DNA of 46,916 nucleotides from contig JACDFR010000033.1 of assembly GCA_013815685.1 (NCBI GenBank), positions 1 to 46,916 of the forward strand, written 5' to 3'. Shown in pieces: positions 25,242 through 35,119 of this stretch. A model generated the notes under the pieces. The model was not told where the DNA came from. It saw only the letters and a list, made by a program, of their open reading frames with translations, and did no database searches. The translations under genes were made by a program, and so were the position numbers. Every line of letters begins with the position of its first letter. Position 1 is the stretch's first letter. The stretch comes from Ramlibacter sp. Its GTDB lineage: Bacteria; Pseudomonadota; Gammaproteobacteria; Burkholderiales; Burkholderiaceae_C.

Positions 25242-28200
25242 TCAAGCCAGCAGTGCCGCGCTGCAGTAGTGCTTGACCAGGCTGAGCAGTTCCTCTTCCG
25301 AGTACGGCTTGCCCAGGTAGTGGTCGACGCCGAGCTCCTTGGCGTGCTCACGATGCTTCTCGGCGATGCGCGACGTGATCATGATGATCGGCAGGTCCTT
25401 GAGACGGTCGTCGCCACGGATGTTGCGGGCCAGGTCGAAGCCGTCCATGCGCGGCATCTCGATGTCGGACAGCACCACGGCTGGCTTTTCCTCCGCCAGG
25501 CGCTCCAGTGCCTGCAATCCATCCGCCGCCATCGCTACGCGGTAGCCTTCGCGTTGCAGCAGGCGCTGCGTCACCCGGCGCACGGTGATGGAATCGTCCA
25601 CCACCAGCACCAGCGGTATCTGGGGGGCCGCCGGCGCCAGGGGCACAGCGGTCATCCGCGTGCCGCCTTGCTCCAGCATATCGGGCTGCGCATGATCGGC
25701 GCTGAGCTGCCGCGCCTGCTCGCCGTAGACGGTCGTCAATGCCACGGGGTTGTAGATCAGCACGACGGCCCCGGATGCGAGCACTGTCATCCCGGCCAAC
25801 CCCGGAAGGCGAACCAGCTGGGGCCCGAGGTTCTTCACCACCACTTCCTGGTTGCCCAGCACTTCGTCCACGTGCACGGCGATACGCTGGGCGGCGCTTC
25901 GGAACACCACCACCGGCAGCGTCTTGGACTGCGGCTCGATGCTGCGCTGGGAAGCCTGCAAGAGTGCGCCGGACCAGTAGAACGGCAACTGCTCTCCGCC
26001 CAGATCATAAAAACCGCTGTTGTAGGCTAGTTGCACTTCCTTGGCAGTGGTGCGGCGCACGATCTCCACCAGGTTCGCGGGAACGCCGACGGACAGGTTG
26101 CCGGTGCGGATCATCACCACCTGCGTCACGGCAGTGGTCAACGGCAGCACCAGCTTGAAATTCGTCCCCTTGCCGGGCTGCGTGGTGGTTTCGATCCGCC
26201 CGCCCAGTGCATTCACTTCGGCGCGAACCACGTCCATGCCGATGCCTCGGCCGGACAGTTCGGTGATTTGCGCGGCGGTTGAGAACCCTGGCAGGAAGAT
26301 CAGGTTGGCTGCCTCGGCTTCGCTCAGGGCCTGCCCAGGCGCCAACAGGCCTTGCTGCTGGGCCTTTTCGCGTATGCGCGGCAAGTTCAGGCCGGCGCCA
26401 TCGTCGCGGAACTCCACCGAAACGTCGTTACCTTCGTGGTGCAGGCCAATGAGGATGGTACCGGTCGGGTCCTTGCCCGCCGCGACGCGCGCCGCCGGCT
26501 CTTCGATGCCGTGCGCCACACAGTTGCGCAGCAGGTGCTCGAATGCGGGCGTCATGCGGTCCAGCACGCCGCGGTCCATTTCGATCGAGCCGCCCGTGAT
26601 GTCCAACTTCACCTGCTTGCCGGTCTCCTTGGAGGCCAGCCGGATCACGCGGTAGAGGCGGTCGGCAATGCCTTCGAACTCCACCATCCGCGTGCGCAGC
26701 AGGTCGCGTTGCAGCTCACGCGTCTGCCGCGCCTGCGCGATCAGATCGTCCTCGGTCGCTTCCACCGTGCGCTGCAGGTTACGCTGCACCGTGGCCACGT
26801 CGTTGACCGATTCAGCCATCATGCGGGTGAGCTCCTGTACCCGGGTGAAGCGGTCGAACTCCAGCGGGTCGAATCCGGCGGCCGAATCCTTGGCCTGGGC
26901 GAGGCGCGACTGCATCTGCGATTCGGCCTGCAGCTCGATGTCGCGCAGCTGGGTGCGCAAGCGATCCAGGTTGCCGGTCAGGTCGGTGAGCGATCCTCTC
27001 AACTGGCGAAGTTCGGCTTCGAGGCGAGAGCGCGTGATCATCACTTCGCCAGCCTGGTTCACCAGCCGGTCGAGCAATTGCGAGCGCACGCGCACCGCTT
27101 GGTTCGCGGCCGCTCGCTGGGGCACCAGGTTGGTGGTTGCCGGCCTCGCCAGCAAAGCCCTTGCCGGCGCCTGTGCCGGAACGTTCGTCGCAGCTTGCGC
27201 GGCCGATGGCGATGCCTCAGGCAATGCGGCGGGCGTTTGCGCGCCGGGTGCGTCGAAGGCAGGTTCCTGTACCGCTGCGGCGGCTACGCCGCCGGTCGCG
27301 CGCAGGATATCAAAATTGCCTTGCATGCCGTCGAAGAGATGGAGCAACGGCTCGAGGTCGGCCGCCGCCGCCGCGCCTTCGGAACCCAGGCTCTCGATCT
27401 GCGACTCCAGCCGGTGGGCCAGTTCGCCGAGGCGCAATGCTCCTGCCAGCCGGGCGCTGCCCTTGAGCGTATGCAAGGCGCGCAACACCTCATCGCGGGC
27501 GCTGCGGTTGTCGGGCCTCGCCGTCCATTGGCGCATGGCGCCGCCAAGTTGGGGCATCAGTTCGATCGCCTCTTCCTCGAAGATCGGGAACAGGTCGGGG
27601 TCGATGGCATCGACGAGGTCGATGTCGTCCTGGTCGTCACCGAAGTCGTCACCCACGCGGCGCACCGACACCGATGCGGGCGGGAGCGGCTGGACGGCGA
27701 ACGTCTGGACGGGAGGCTGTACTGGCGCGGCCACCGGCTCAGCCAGCGTGGCGACGGCGGGCTGCGTCTGCGGCTCGAGCCCCGCGAAATCGCTGAACGG
27801 CTCTTCTTCGGGCAAATCTGCGCGTTGCGGTATATCCAGTTTCTTGAGCGCTTGCAGCGCATCGATGACCCCGGTGTCAGGATCTTTCAGGAACCCCGCA
27901 GCGAACTGGTGCAGCAGGCGCCGGATCTCTTCGGACGCATCGGTGAAGGCCTTGCCGTGCTTTGGCGTGCCATATGCGAGGGCCTGGGTCTGCTCCAGCG
28001 CGTTTTCCAGAGCCCGGGCGATATCCGAGAGGGCGTGGAAGCCGACCGTCGCCGAGCTTCCTGCCAAGGCGTGGGCCAATCCCACCGTCGAATCGGGGAC
28101 CGGCTGGTTCAGCTCCAGGGCCCACTCGGCCACCTCCGTGGCAAGACGGCGCGACCATTCGTCCGCCTCGTTGAGGTAGACGTTGTACAGCGGTATGCCG

Positions 28201-31127
28201 ATGCGGAGCGGCCCGATCACCTTGACCTGCTCGTCGACCCCGACTGCCTCAACGAACTCCACTGGCTCGACAGCCTCAACGGCCGCAAATTCTTCGCTCA
28301 GGAGCGGGTCGGTCACTGCGGCGAACATCGCCGGCTCCGCCAGCGGTTCGTTGATTGCAACTAGCGGGCGCTCGAAATCGGGGAATTCGGGCGCGGGTTC
28401 GGGTTGGAGCGCCGGCGTCTGGGCGGCGGAATCGGACAAGGCCGCAAGACTGCCGAAATCGATGTCTTCGATCTCTGCCGGCGGATGCACGGCCTCGATG
28501 GCCTGCGCAGCGGGCAGTGTGATGGTGGGTGGAGTCTCGAAGTCGAAGTCGAAGTCGGCTGCAAACTCGCTGACTTGAAGCTGTTCTGCCGGCTCAACGG
28601 ACGGCCCCGGATCGATTTCAAGGGAAAAGGACGTGTCTTGCACGGGTACCGGTTCGACCGCGGGCGCAGGCGACGGCACGACCAGCGGCAGGACACGGTT
28701 TTCGGTGCGCAACGCCTCTGCCGGGATCCGGAAAGCCGACGCCTTCCATGCCCCATCGGTGTGGCCGGCGATGTCTTCGGTCCAACGGCCGAACGCTTGC
28801 ATCGCGTCGCCCGCCAGTTGGCGAAGCTCGTCGCTGGCAGGTTTCTGGTCGGCGAGCCAAGTGTTGAGCACCTGCTCGAGTGACCAGGCGGCTTCGCCGA
28901 ATTCGGTGAGCCCGACCATCCGCGAGCTTCCCTTGAGCGTGTGAAAGGCCCGGCGCAACGTGGTCAGTTCGGAACCATCGCCGGGATTGGCCGCCAGACC
29001 GGCGACAGCGGCCAAGCCGTTTTGTACGACTTCGCGGGCTTCCTCCAGGAAGATATCGCGCAGGTCGTCTTCCTCGACGTCGGGCTCGATATGCGCAGGC
29101 GGCGCGGCTGGCGCTGGCGGCTTCACCGCGGCCGCCAGGTTGCTCAGCGCCGCCGCTGTGGCGGCCGAGTCCTGCGCCGACACGGCTGCCGCTGCTTCTC
29201 GGGCCGTCTGAGCAATCGCAGCTTCCTCGGCCAATGCCGCATGGGTGGCGATCACGTCGAGCCGTGCGGTGAGATTTTCGGGCGACGCGCCGGGATCGAC
29301 ACTGCTGACCACGGCGCTCACCTCTTGCGACAGCTCGCTCACCGGGTGCGCCGACAATTCCGCAGCATGGCCCGTGCGGCCCATCAGGGGCCTGAGCTCG
29401 CCGGTGCTGTCGTCGTAGACGAACAGCTTCTTGGCCAGCGCAGGCTGGTAGTTGAGCATGTCGATCAGGAAGCCCAGCGCGCCCAGGTTGTTGCCCAGCT
29501 TGTCGAAAGTGCCGGCCGATCGCGCGCGCTCCTCATCGATTTCGGTGACCATGATTTCTTCGACGCTCTCGCGCATGCGCAGCACAGCCTGAGCGGCTTG
29601 ATCGAGGCCGAGCACCGACAGCACGCCGCGCATTTGCGACAGGTGGCCCGGCGCGTCGCGCAGCGGGGTCTTGTCCTGGAGATTGCGGAAGAACTGGTCC
29701 AGCAACTTTTCGAGTTCGCCCAGTGTCCCGCGCAGCTCGCCTACCACGCTGCCCATGGTCTGGCGGTCGCTCACGCGGCGGTACAGCTCCTCCATCCAGG
29801 GTTCGAGCGCCTCGGGCTGGCCACCTTGCCGGACAGTGTCGAGCCGCTCGGCCAGGCGTGCGGTACGGATTGCGAGGTTCGAGTCGGCTGGGTCGAGATC
29901 CTCGAATGCCGCCTCAAGGTAGAGAACCGCGGTCGCTACTTCCATGGCAAGTTCGGGACCCGGCGCGCGGCCCGAGCGCGCCACGGCGTCGATCACGTCG
30001 TTGAGCGCCTGCGCCAGCGGCGCGCTGGCGGGGTGCAGTTTGAGCAGCGAATCCGTGACCAGATGGAACTGGTCGGCCGCGCCCTTGATCTTGCCGGCAT
30101 CGCCACCGGACAGCCCGGACCAGGTTTCCTTGGCCACGACGATGCGCTTGCGCGCCTGGGCGAGCAAGACAGGATCGAAGCGGCCGTACTGCGCGGTCTG
30201 GTAGTCGACGGGCGCGAAGCGCGAGAGCTCCCAGGCCAGGCGCACGCCGTGAAGCGAGGGGCCATCGGCGCTGCGCGCGGGAATCGCCTGCGCGCAGAAG
30301 AAAACGAGGTCCTGCGCCAGCCGGTCTGATACGCCGAGCTCGCCCTTGGCCAGCGAGGCATACTGCAGCAGCACGCGCGATGCCGCGCGCTTGATGTACA
30401 GATCGAGCGGCAGCAGGCCCAGCGCCATGGCCTCGAAATAGCCGGCGCAGATCTTCCAGAAGATCTTGGGCTGGCGCGCGGTCTGGGTGGCCGCCAGGCC
30501 GAGGCTCAGCTTCGCCAGCTCGCGTGCTGAGGCGGCATCGCCGGTTTTGACCAGGCGCAGCACGGTGTGATCCATGCGTGAGCGTACAGCGGGGTCGTAG
30601 ACCAGGCCCTCTGCAACAGCCGGCGTTTCCGGTTCGTTCCAGCGCCATGCGAGGGGCGAGAGGTCCGCCGGGTGGATTCGGTCCGCGCCCGCCAGTTCCT
30701 GGACGTCACGATATTGCGGAAACAGGGCCACCGCCGACGCGGCCTTGCCGAGCAACACGCCTTCGAGGTATTCGGTCAGCGCGAAGCCGGCACGCTCGAC
30801 CTTGGCGGCCGAGGCTTCGTTGCACAGTTCCGGCCTTTCGATGAACTTCTGGACCGCGCCTTCCATGGCGCGCAGCACGTGGGCGGGAGCACCCAGGCCG
30901 ACCATCTCCAGCGCGCCGACGGCCTGGTGCAACTGCTGCCGCGCGATGCGCAGCTGGCCGCCGTCGACCGAAGCCATGTCCGAGCCCCGGGCCATGCCGG
31001 TATCCCGGACAAAGCGGCGCAGCGCAGCGGACGCGGAATCGAGGGACTTGCGCAGTTCGTCCAAGACCCAGGCCAGGGGACCCAGGTCGTTGGTGGCCAG
31101 ATCAATATCGTTTTCGTTGGCTTGCAT
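25242..31127 (-). CDS. chpA: ChpA/PilL: CheA-like hybrid kinase of the type IV pilus chemosensory system
   Basis: A 1961-residue kinase. Order: an N-terminal helical region without phospho-His (~1-600), Hpt (H729, AFHTLKGSSR), acidic Pro/Ala linker, Hpt (H1019, AHALAGSS), linker, Hpt (H1219, ALHTLKGSAR), dimerisation helices (~1345-1490), HATPase with N box HLLRNCVAHGIE (N1535, H1539), DDGAGL (~1575) and GRGIGMD (~1626), CheW-like domain (~1660-1800), and a C-terminal REC (D1888 in LSDIEMPRMDG). In Pseudomonas ChpA receives PilJ input and phosphorylates PilG and PilH. Here only three phospho-His Hpts are recognisable, fewer than in P. aeruginosa. It ends the pilGHIJ-chpA operon, 46 bp after pilJ. 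Confidence 0.96.
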   Translation of the reverse strand: MQANENDIDLATNDLGPLAWVLDELRKSLDSASAALRRFVRDTGMARGSDMASVDGGQLRIARQQLHQAVGALEMVGLGAPAHVLRAMEGAVQKFIERPELCNEASAAKVERAGFALTEYLEGVLLGKAASAVALFPQYRDVQELAGADRIHPADLSPLAWRWNEPETPAVAEGLVYDPAVRSRMDHTVLRLVKTGDAASARELAKLSLGLAATQTARQPKIFWKICAGYFEAMALGLLPLDLYIKRAASRVLLQYASLAKGELGVSDRLAQDLVFFCAQAIPARSADGPSLHGVRLAWELSRFAPVDYQTAQYGRFDPVLLAQARKRIVVAKETWSGLSGGDAGKIKGAADQFHLVTDSLLKLHPASAPLAQALNDVIDAVARSGRAPGPELAMEVATAVLYLEAAFEDLDPADSNLAIRTARLAERLDTVRQGGQPEALEPWMEELYRRVSDRQTMGSVVGELRGTLGELEKLLDQFFRNLQDKTPLRDAPGHLSQMRGVLSVLGLDQAAQAVLRMRESVEEIMVTEIDEERARSAGTFDKLGNNLGALGFLIDMLNYQPALAKKLFVYDDSTGELRPLMGRTGHAAELSAHPVSELSQEVSAVVSSVDPGASPENLTARLDVIATHAALAEEAAIAQTAREAAAAVSAQDSAATAAALSNLAAAVKPPAPAAPPAHIEPDVEEDDLRDIFLEEAREVVQNGLAAVAGLAANPGDGSELTTLRRAFHTLKGSSRMVGLTEFGEAAWSLEQVLNTWLADQKPASDELRQLAGDAMQAFGRWTEDIAGHTDGAWKASAFRIPAEALRTENRVLPLVVPSPAPAVEPVPVQDTSFSLEIDPGPSVEPAEQLQVSEFAADFDFDFETPPTITLPAAQAIEAVHPPAEIEDIDFGSLAALSDSAAQTPALQPEPAPEFPDFERPLVAINEPLAEPAMFAAVTDPLLSEEFAAVEAVEPVEFVEAVGVDEQVKVIGPLRIGIPLYNVYLNEADEWSRRLATEVAEWALELNQPVPDSTVGLAHALAGSSATVGFHALSDIARALENALEQTQALAYGTPKHGKAFTDASEEIRRLLHQFAAGFLKDPDTGVIDALQALKKLDIPQRADLPEEEPFSDFAGLEPQTQPAVATLAEPVAAPVQPPVQTFAVQPLPPASVSVRRVGDDFGDDQDDIDLVDAIDPDLFPIFEEEAIELMPQLGGAMRQWTARPDNRSARDEVLRALHTLKGSARLAGALRLGELAHRLESQIESLGSEGAAAAADLEPLLHLFDGMQGNFDILRATGGVAAAAVQEPAFDAPGAQTPAALPEASPSAAQAATNVPAQAPARALLARPATTNLVPQRAAANQAVRVRSQLLDRLVNQAGEVMITRSRLEAELRQLRGSLTDLTGNLDRLRTQLRDIELQAESQMQSRLAQAKDSAAGFDPLEFDRFTRVQELTRMMAESVNDVATVQRNLQRTVEATEDDLIAQARQTRELQRDLLRTRMVEFEGIADRLYRVIRLASKETGKQVKLDITGGSIEMDRGVLDRMTPAFEHLLRNCVAHGIEEPAARVAAGKDPTGTILIGLHHEGNDVSVEFRDDGAGLNLPRIREKAQQQGLLAPGQALSEAEAANLIFLPGFSTAAQITELSGRGIGMDVVRAEVNALGGRIETTTQPGKGTNFKLVLPLTTAVTQVVMIRTGNLSVGVPANLVEIVRRTTAKEVQLAYNSGFYDLGGEQLPFYWSGALLQASQRSIEPQSKTLPVVVFRSAAQRIAVHVDEVLGNQEVVVKNLGPQLVRLPGLAGMTVLASGAVVLIYNPVALTTVYGEQARQLSADHAQPDMLEQGGTRMTAVPLAPAAPQIPLVLVVDDSITVRRVTQRLLQREGYRVAMAADGLQALERLAEEKPAVVLSDIEMPRMDGFDLARNIRGDDRLKDLPIIMITSRIAEKHREHAKELGVDHYLGKPYSEEELLSLVKHYCSAALLA
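28537..28557 (-). repeat. Short hexanucleotide repeat inside chpA
   Basis: Three and a half TCGAAG units encode an alternating Phe-Asp run (about residues 857-864) in the acidic linker between the first and second Hpt domains. Slippage would change length by two residues without breaking the frame. Confidence 0.6.
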
Positions 31128-31173
31128 GATGATCTCTGGCTAGGACGGGACGCAACTGCATTGGAAGAACGCC

Positions 31174-33456
31174 TTACGCGATCTTGAACCGGGATACCGA
31201 CTGGCGAAGTTCTTCGGCCATGCGCGAGAGCTCGCGCACCTGCTGCGCCGTCGAGCGCGTTCCTTCGCCCGTCTGCTCCGTCACAGCGAAAATATGCTGG
31301 ATGTTGCCGGCCACGACGTTGGCTGATTCGGCCTCCTTGGAGGCAGAGTTGGAAATCTGCTCGATCAGCTCGGCGAGGCGGCGCGACACCTGGTCGATCT
31401 CGGTCAGGGCCGTGCCGGCGTTGTCGGACAGCTTGGCCCCTTCCACCACACCCTGCGTGGAACGCTCCATGGCGGCCACCGCATCCTGCGTGTCGGTCTG
31501 AATCGCCTTCACCAGCGCGGAAATCTGGCGCGTGGCGTCCGCCGAGCGTTCGGCCAGCCGCTGCACTTCTTCGGCCACCACCGAGAAGCCTCGCCCGGCT
31601 TCACCGGCTGACGCCGCCTGGATGGCCGCGTTGAGCGCCAGCACGTTGGTCTGTTCGGTAATGTCGGAAATCAGTTCGGTGATTTCACCGATCTCCTGCG
31701 ACGACTCGCCCAGCCGCTTGATCCGCTTGGAGGTTTCCTGGATCTGGTCGCGGATCGAGTTCATGCCGCCGATGGCGTTCTGCACGGCGGCGAGGCCCGA
31801 CTCGGCGGCTTGCAGCGACTGCCGGGCCACCTGGGCCGACTCTTGCGCTTGACCCGACACCTGGTTGATTCGGCCGGCCATGTCGAGCACCGACTGGCCG
31901 GTTTCGCGAATTTCGCGCAGCTGCTCGGTGGATGCCGCGAGCAGCTCGGTAGACGTGCTTTCCACCTGCGCCGTCGTCTGCGCCACCTTCGTTGCCGTGT
32001 TCTGCACGTTGCCCACCAGCTGGCGCAGCTCTTCCACCGTGTAGTTCACCGAGTCGGCGATGGCGCCCGTGATGTCTTCGGTCACGGTGGCTTCCTGGGT
32101 CAGGTCGCCTTCGGCCACTGTCTGCAACTCGTTCATCAGCCGCAAAATGGCGGCCTGGTTGGCGTCGTTCACGCGCTTGGCTTCCTGCTCCTGGTTCTCA
32201 GCTTCCAGGCGCTGCTGCTCGGCCACCGTCTGGCGCTTGCGGCTGTCCTGCAGCTGCACGAAGGCCAATCCCACCGCGCACAGGATGGCGAACAGCGACG
32301 ACAGGCCCAGGGCCGTCAATGCACCGGCGCCCAGGCCGGTTTGTGCGGACAGCTTGCTCTGCAGGTCTTCCATCGAGCGGCGCAGCGGTTCGCTGTCGGT
32401 AATGATGGCCGCCTGCGATTCACGGGCGGACACCAGGCCCTGCAGGTTGCCCAGGATGGCACCGGCCTGCGTACGGGTCTGCTCATACAGCTTCATCAGC
32501 GCCTCGAGGCGCTCGCGGGTCTGCGGGTCCTTGGAGCCCGCAAGGCGCAATTCGGGGCTGCCATCCATCAGGCCTTGAGCGATTTCCTTGAAGGAGTTCA
32601 AGTCCTTGCCCAGCAGGAACACGGCCTCGGGCGACACGCCCTCCATCGTCAGGAACTCGTTGGCCGACTTGCCGATCCGCTGGGTCAACATCACCAGCTG
32701 GCCGGCAGCCGAGATTTCCGCGGGCGGCGCATTCTGCTGCAGTTTCAGCGAGGACACGGTTTCGGCGATTTCCAGCAGGTCGGACGACTGGCGGTTGATG
32801 GTCCGAAGCGCGTTGCCCACCTGCGTCAGGATCTTCTGCTGGCTCATCACCGTGCCGGCGTTCTTTTCCGCGCGCTCCATCATCGGAACGATCTTCTCCA
32901 CGTCTTCCTGGAATTCGATACGCACCGGCTGCAAGCGCAGGCCCTCATCGCCGCTGCGCAGACCGCGCACCGTGCGGGCCAGCACATCCGCGCTTTCCTT
33001 CACGTCCGGGAAGGCCTGGGCGCTGCCCACCAGGGCCTGCGACACCGATTTGGCAAGGCGCTGCGACTGCATGAGCGACTGGCCGGTACCGGCCACCTGC
33101 TGGGCGACCGTATCAGCCTGCCGCACCGCGAGGACTGCCACCGAGCCCAGGACCACAAGGGACAGTGCCAGTAAGGTGAATAGGATCCGCTGGTGGGTGA
33201 CGATGCTTCGCCGGCCGAGGCCAGGGACCGAGATCAGTTCCGCCTCGTCGATGGCTGCTGGCGGCGCGATGGAATCGTCCTGGGCGCTGTCGGGGTCCGC
33301 CGCATTGATCGACACGGCGGTGTTGCTGGGCGCACCCATCGAGCCGGTGGCCAACGTACCGTCCGGCATGGCGAGGCTCAACTCGCCACTGGACTCCACC
33401 GACGGCTCGTACGGTTTTTTGGAGAAGATATTTTTGAGTTGGTCAACGACGGACAT
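31174..33456 (-). CDS. pilJ: PilJ methyl-accepting chemotaxis-type sensor
   Basis: A 760-residue receptor with an acidic cytoplasmic N-terminus, TM1 (~90-112), a helical periplasmic domain of the PilJ type, TM2 (~376-401), HAMP (~425-480) and a long signalling hairpin with the tip [19 protein letters not shown] and [13 protein letters not shown]. It senses surface or pilus signals and controls ChpA. It starts 22 bp after pilI. The C-terminus ([10 protein letters not shown]) lacks a CheR-tethering pentapeptide. Confidence 0.95.
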   Translation of the reverse strand: MSVVDQLKNIFSKKPYEPSVESSGELSLAMPDGTLATGSMGAPSNTAVSINAADPDSAQDDSIAPPAAIDEAELISVPGLGRRSIVTHQRILFTLLALSLVVLGSVAVLAVRQADTVAQQVAGTGQSLMQSQRLAKSVSQALVGSAQAFPDVKESADVLARTVRGLRSGDEGLRLQPVRIEFQEDVEKIVPMMERAEKNAGTVMSQQKILTQVGNALRTINRQSSDLLEIAETVSSLKLQQNAPPAEISAAGQLVMLTQRIGKSANEFLTMEGVSPEAVFLLGKDLNSFKEIAQGLMDGSPELRLAGSKDPQTRERLEALMKLYEQTRTQAGAILGNLQGLVSARESQAAIITDSEPLRRSMEDLQSKLSAQTGLGAGALTALGLSSLFAILCAVGLAFVQLQDSRKRQTVAEQQRLEAENQEQEAKRVNDANQAAILRLMNELQTVAEGDLTQEATVTEDITGAIADSVNYTVEELRQLVGNVQNTATKVAQTTAQVESTSTELLAASTEQLREIRETGQSVLDMAGRINQVSGQAQESAQVARQSLQAAESGLAAVQNAIGGMNSIRDQIQETSKRIKRLGESSQEIGEITELISDITEQTNVLALNAAIQAASAGEAGRGFSVVAEEVQRLAERSADATRQISALVKAIQTDTQDAVAAMERSTQGVVEGAKLSDNAGTALTEIDQVSRRLAELIEQISNSASKEAESANVVAGNIQHIFAVTEQTGEGTRSTAQQVRELSRMAEELRQSVSRFKIA

Positions 33457-33478
33457 GATGCGGGCCTCCGGGGAATAC

Positions 33479-34009
33479 TTAAGCGCTGATGCTCAGGAAT
33501 TGGGGTTGTTGCGACAGCGTCTGGAGGTTGATTTCCTGCCAGTACGCGCCATTGGCATCGGTATAGCCGCTGCCGAAATAACCCGGCGAGCCTTCGGGAG
33601 GCTCGCTCGAGGACGAAAAAGCGTCGAGATGGCGCAGGCCGGCCAAGCGATCGATCAGCAGGGCGCAATTGACTTCGAGCATGGCGTTCAGCGCGACGAG
33701 CCGGGATTCGGCGCGCGTCGCATCCGATCGCATCGTGGGCGCGTGGCCGCCGACGAAGCTGGCCAGGTCGACGACCCCATACAAGCCGCCGCGCAAGTTG
33801 GCCACGCCCAGGAACCACGCCTGGGTGTAGGGCACGGGCTGGGCACTGGCGAACGGGAAGATCTCGCCCGATTGGGCCAGGGGAAACAGATATTTGGCGC
33901 CGGCCGATTCCACGGCCAGCCACGAGGCCTGCACGCCCTCGGTTCGGGCGGCCTGTAGGCGGCTTGCCAGCCGACTCTGGAGTTCTCGGAGGGCTTCGCG
34001 GTTGGCCAT
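33479..34009 (-). CDS. pilI: PilI CheW-like coupling protein
   Basis: A 176-residue CheW-domain protein that would link PilJ to ChpA. Typical elements are [14 protein letters not shown], the [19 protein letters not shown] strand-loop and a C-terminal beta half. ATG 34009 ([10 protein letters not shown]) is preferred; the longer reading begins inside pilH. It lies 17 bp after pilH. Confidence 0.92.
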   Translation of the reverse strand: MANREALRELQSRLASRLQAARTEGVQASWLAVESAGAKYLFPLAQSGEIFPFASAQPVPYTQAWFLGVANLRGGLYGVVDLASFVGGHAPTMRSDATRAESRLVALNAMLEVNCALLIDRLAGLRHLDAFSSSSEPPEGSPGYFGSGYTDANGAYWQEINLQTLSQQPQFLSISA

Positions 34010-34026
34010 GTGTGCGCCGGCGGGTG

Positions 34027-34392
34027 TTAGCTCAAGGCCTTGATCTTGGCCATCAGTTCGTCCGAATCGACGGGCTTGGTGATGTAGTCGCGGGCGCCCT
34101 GGCGCATTCCCCAGACCCGGTCGGTTTCCTGGTTCTTGCTGGTGCACATGATGATCGGCACATCGGCATAGAGCGGGTCGCGCGTGATGGCGCGCGTCAG
34201 CTGGAAGCCGTTCTGCCCGGGCATGACCACATCCATCAGGATCAGGTCGGGCTTTTCTTCCGCCAGGCGCCGGAAGGCGTCCTCGGCATTCTCGGCGGTC
34301 TTCACGGCGAAGCCGTTCTTCTGCAACAGGTCCGTCATGAACATCAACTCGGTCTTGGAATCGTCCACGACAAGGACTTTCTTAATCGCCAT
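34027..34392 (-). CDS. pilH: PilH single-domain response regulator
   Basis: A 121-residue receiver with acidic pocket D10/D11, phospho-acceptor D54 (LMDVVMPGQNG), T/S switch in CTSKNQ and Lys in ITKPVD. No output domain. It is one of the two CheY-like targets of ChpA. ATG 34392 overlaps the pilG stop by one base; an in-frame GTG just upstream lies too close to the AGGAG Shine-Dalgarno. Confidence 0.94.
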   Translation of the reverse strand: MAIKKVLVVDDSKTELMFMTDLLQKNGFAVKTAENAEDAFRRLAEEKPDLILMDVVMPGQNGFQLTRAITRDPLYADVPIIMCTSKNQETDRVWGMRQGARDYITKPVDSDELMAKIKALS

Positions 34393-34775
34393 CACATCAC
34401 TCCTTCTTTTGCGGCGCCGAACTGCTGCACGGTCTGCAGCAACTGGTCTTTGGTAAACGGCTTGGTCAGGTAATCCTGCGATCCGACCATCCGCCCGCGG
34501 GCCTTGTCGAACACGCCGTCCTTGGATGAAAGCATTACTACAGGGACGGACGCAAACTTTGCATTGCGCTTGATAATGGCGCAGGTCTGGTAGCCATCGA
34601 GGCGAGGCATGAGGATGTCGCAGAAGATCAGGTTGGGCTGGTAGTCGTTGACCTTGGCCAACGCATCGAACCCGTCTTCGGCCAGGAGAACATCATGGCC
34701 GCCCTGCTTCAGGAAAATCTCAGCACTGCGCCGGATGGTGTTGCTGTCGTCGATCACCAGCACTTTGAATCCCAT
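34392..34775 (-). CDS. pilG: PilG single-domain response regulator
   Basis: A 127-residue receiver with D9/D10, acceptor D53 (FCDILMPRLDGYQT) and LTKPF. The DGYQTCAIIK and MLSSKDGVFDKARGR segments are typical of PilG. The ATG at 34775 gives the family start MGFKVLVIDDS; a GTG at 34784 is also possible and is better spaced from GGAG. First gene of the pil-chp operon, about 70 bp after the rubredoxin gene on the same strand. Confidence 0.94.
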   Translation of the reverse strand: MGFKVLVIDDSNTIRRSAEIFLKQGGHDVLLAEDGFDALAKVNDYQPNLIFCDILMPRLDGYQTCAIIKRNAKFASVPVVMLSSKDGVFDKARGRMVGSQDYLTKPFTKDQLLQTVQQFGAAKEGVM

Positions 34776-34851
34776 GGTGCTCACTTGACGCTGCTCCTCA
34801 TTTGTAACTGCATCGGATGCGGCATCTTCCAAAATGTAACAACACCGCCCT

Positions 34852-35025
34852 CTAAATCTGAACCATCTCAAAATCCTCCTTGCGGGCGCCGCACTCGGGG
34901 CATGTCCAGTTCATCGGAATCTGGTCCCAAGGGGTCCCGGGTGCGATGCCATCGTCAGGAGCTCCCGTGGCCTCGTCGTAAATCCACCCGCAAATCAAAC
35001 ACATCCAAGTTTTCGTATCAGTCAC
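34852..35025 (-). CDS. Rubredoxin
   Basis: A 57-residue iron protein with a GTG start. Two CxxC knuckles bind one Fe: CLIC (C9, C12) and CPEC (C42, C45); aromatic core residues W7, Y16 and W40 and the ending GARKEDFEMVQI are typical of betaproteobacterial rubredoxins. It transfers electrons, but its partner is not known here. It lies just upstream of pilG and diverges from the ThiD-like gene. A TACAAT (35062-35057) gives a leader of about 25 bases. Confidence 0.94.
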   Translation of the reverse strand: MTDTKTWMCLICGWIYDEATGAPDDGIAPGTPWDQIPMNWTCPECGARKEDFEMVQI

Positions 35026-35033
35026 AGCTTAAA

Positions 35034-35071
35034 GGGCCTTCGAATAGAATGCAACGATTGTATCGAGGCCC
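35034..35071. promoter_or_regulatory. Overlapping divergent promoters with inverted repeat (rubredoxin / ThiD-like)
   Basis: An inverted repeat (GGGCCTTCGA ... TCGAGGCCC) encloses TAGAAT on the plus strand (35045-35050) and TACAAT on the minus strand (35062-35057). The predicted start sites face each other and overlap by a few bases, so the promoters probably compete or share one regulator. Confidence 0.4.
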
Positions 35072-35119
35072 TTCACCGCATCAACGCCCCGCGTGCCAAC
35101 CGCTGGAAGATCGAGGCCC

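Noticed and set aside
26352..28364. 670-codon plus-strand open frame inside chpA
   Set aside because: Antisense shadow of the kinase gene; Arg/His/Gln-rich and no domain.
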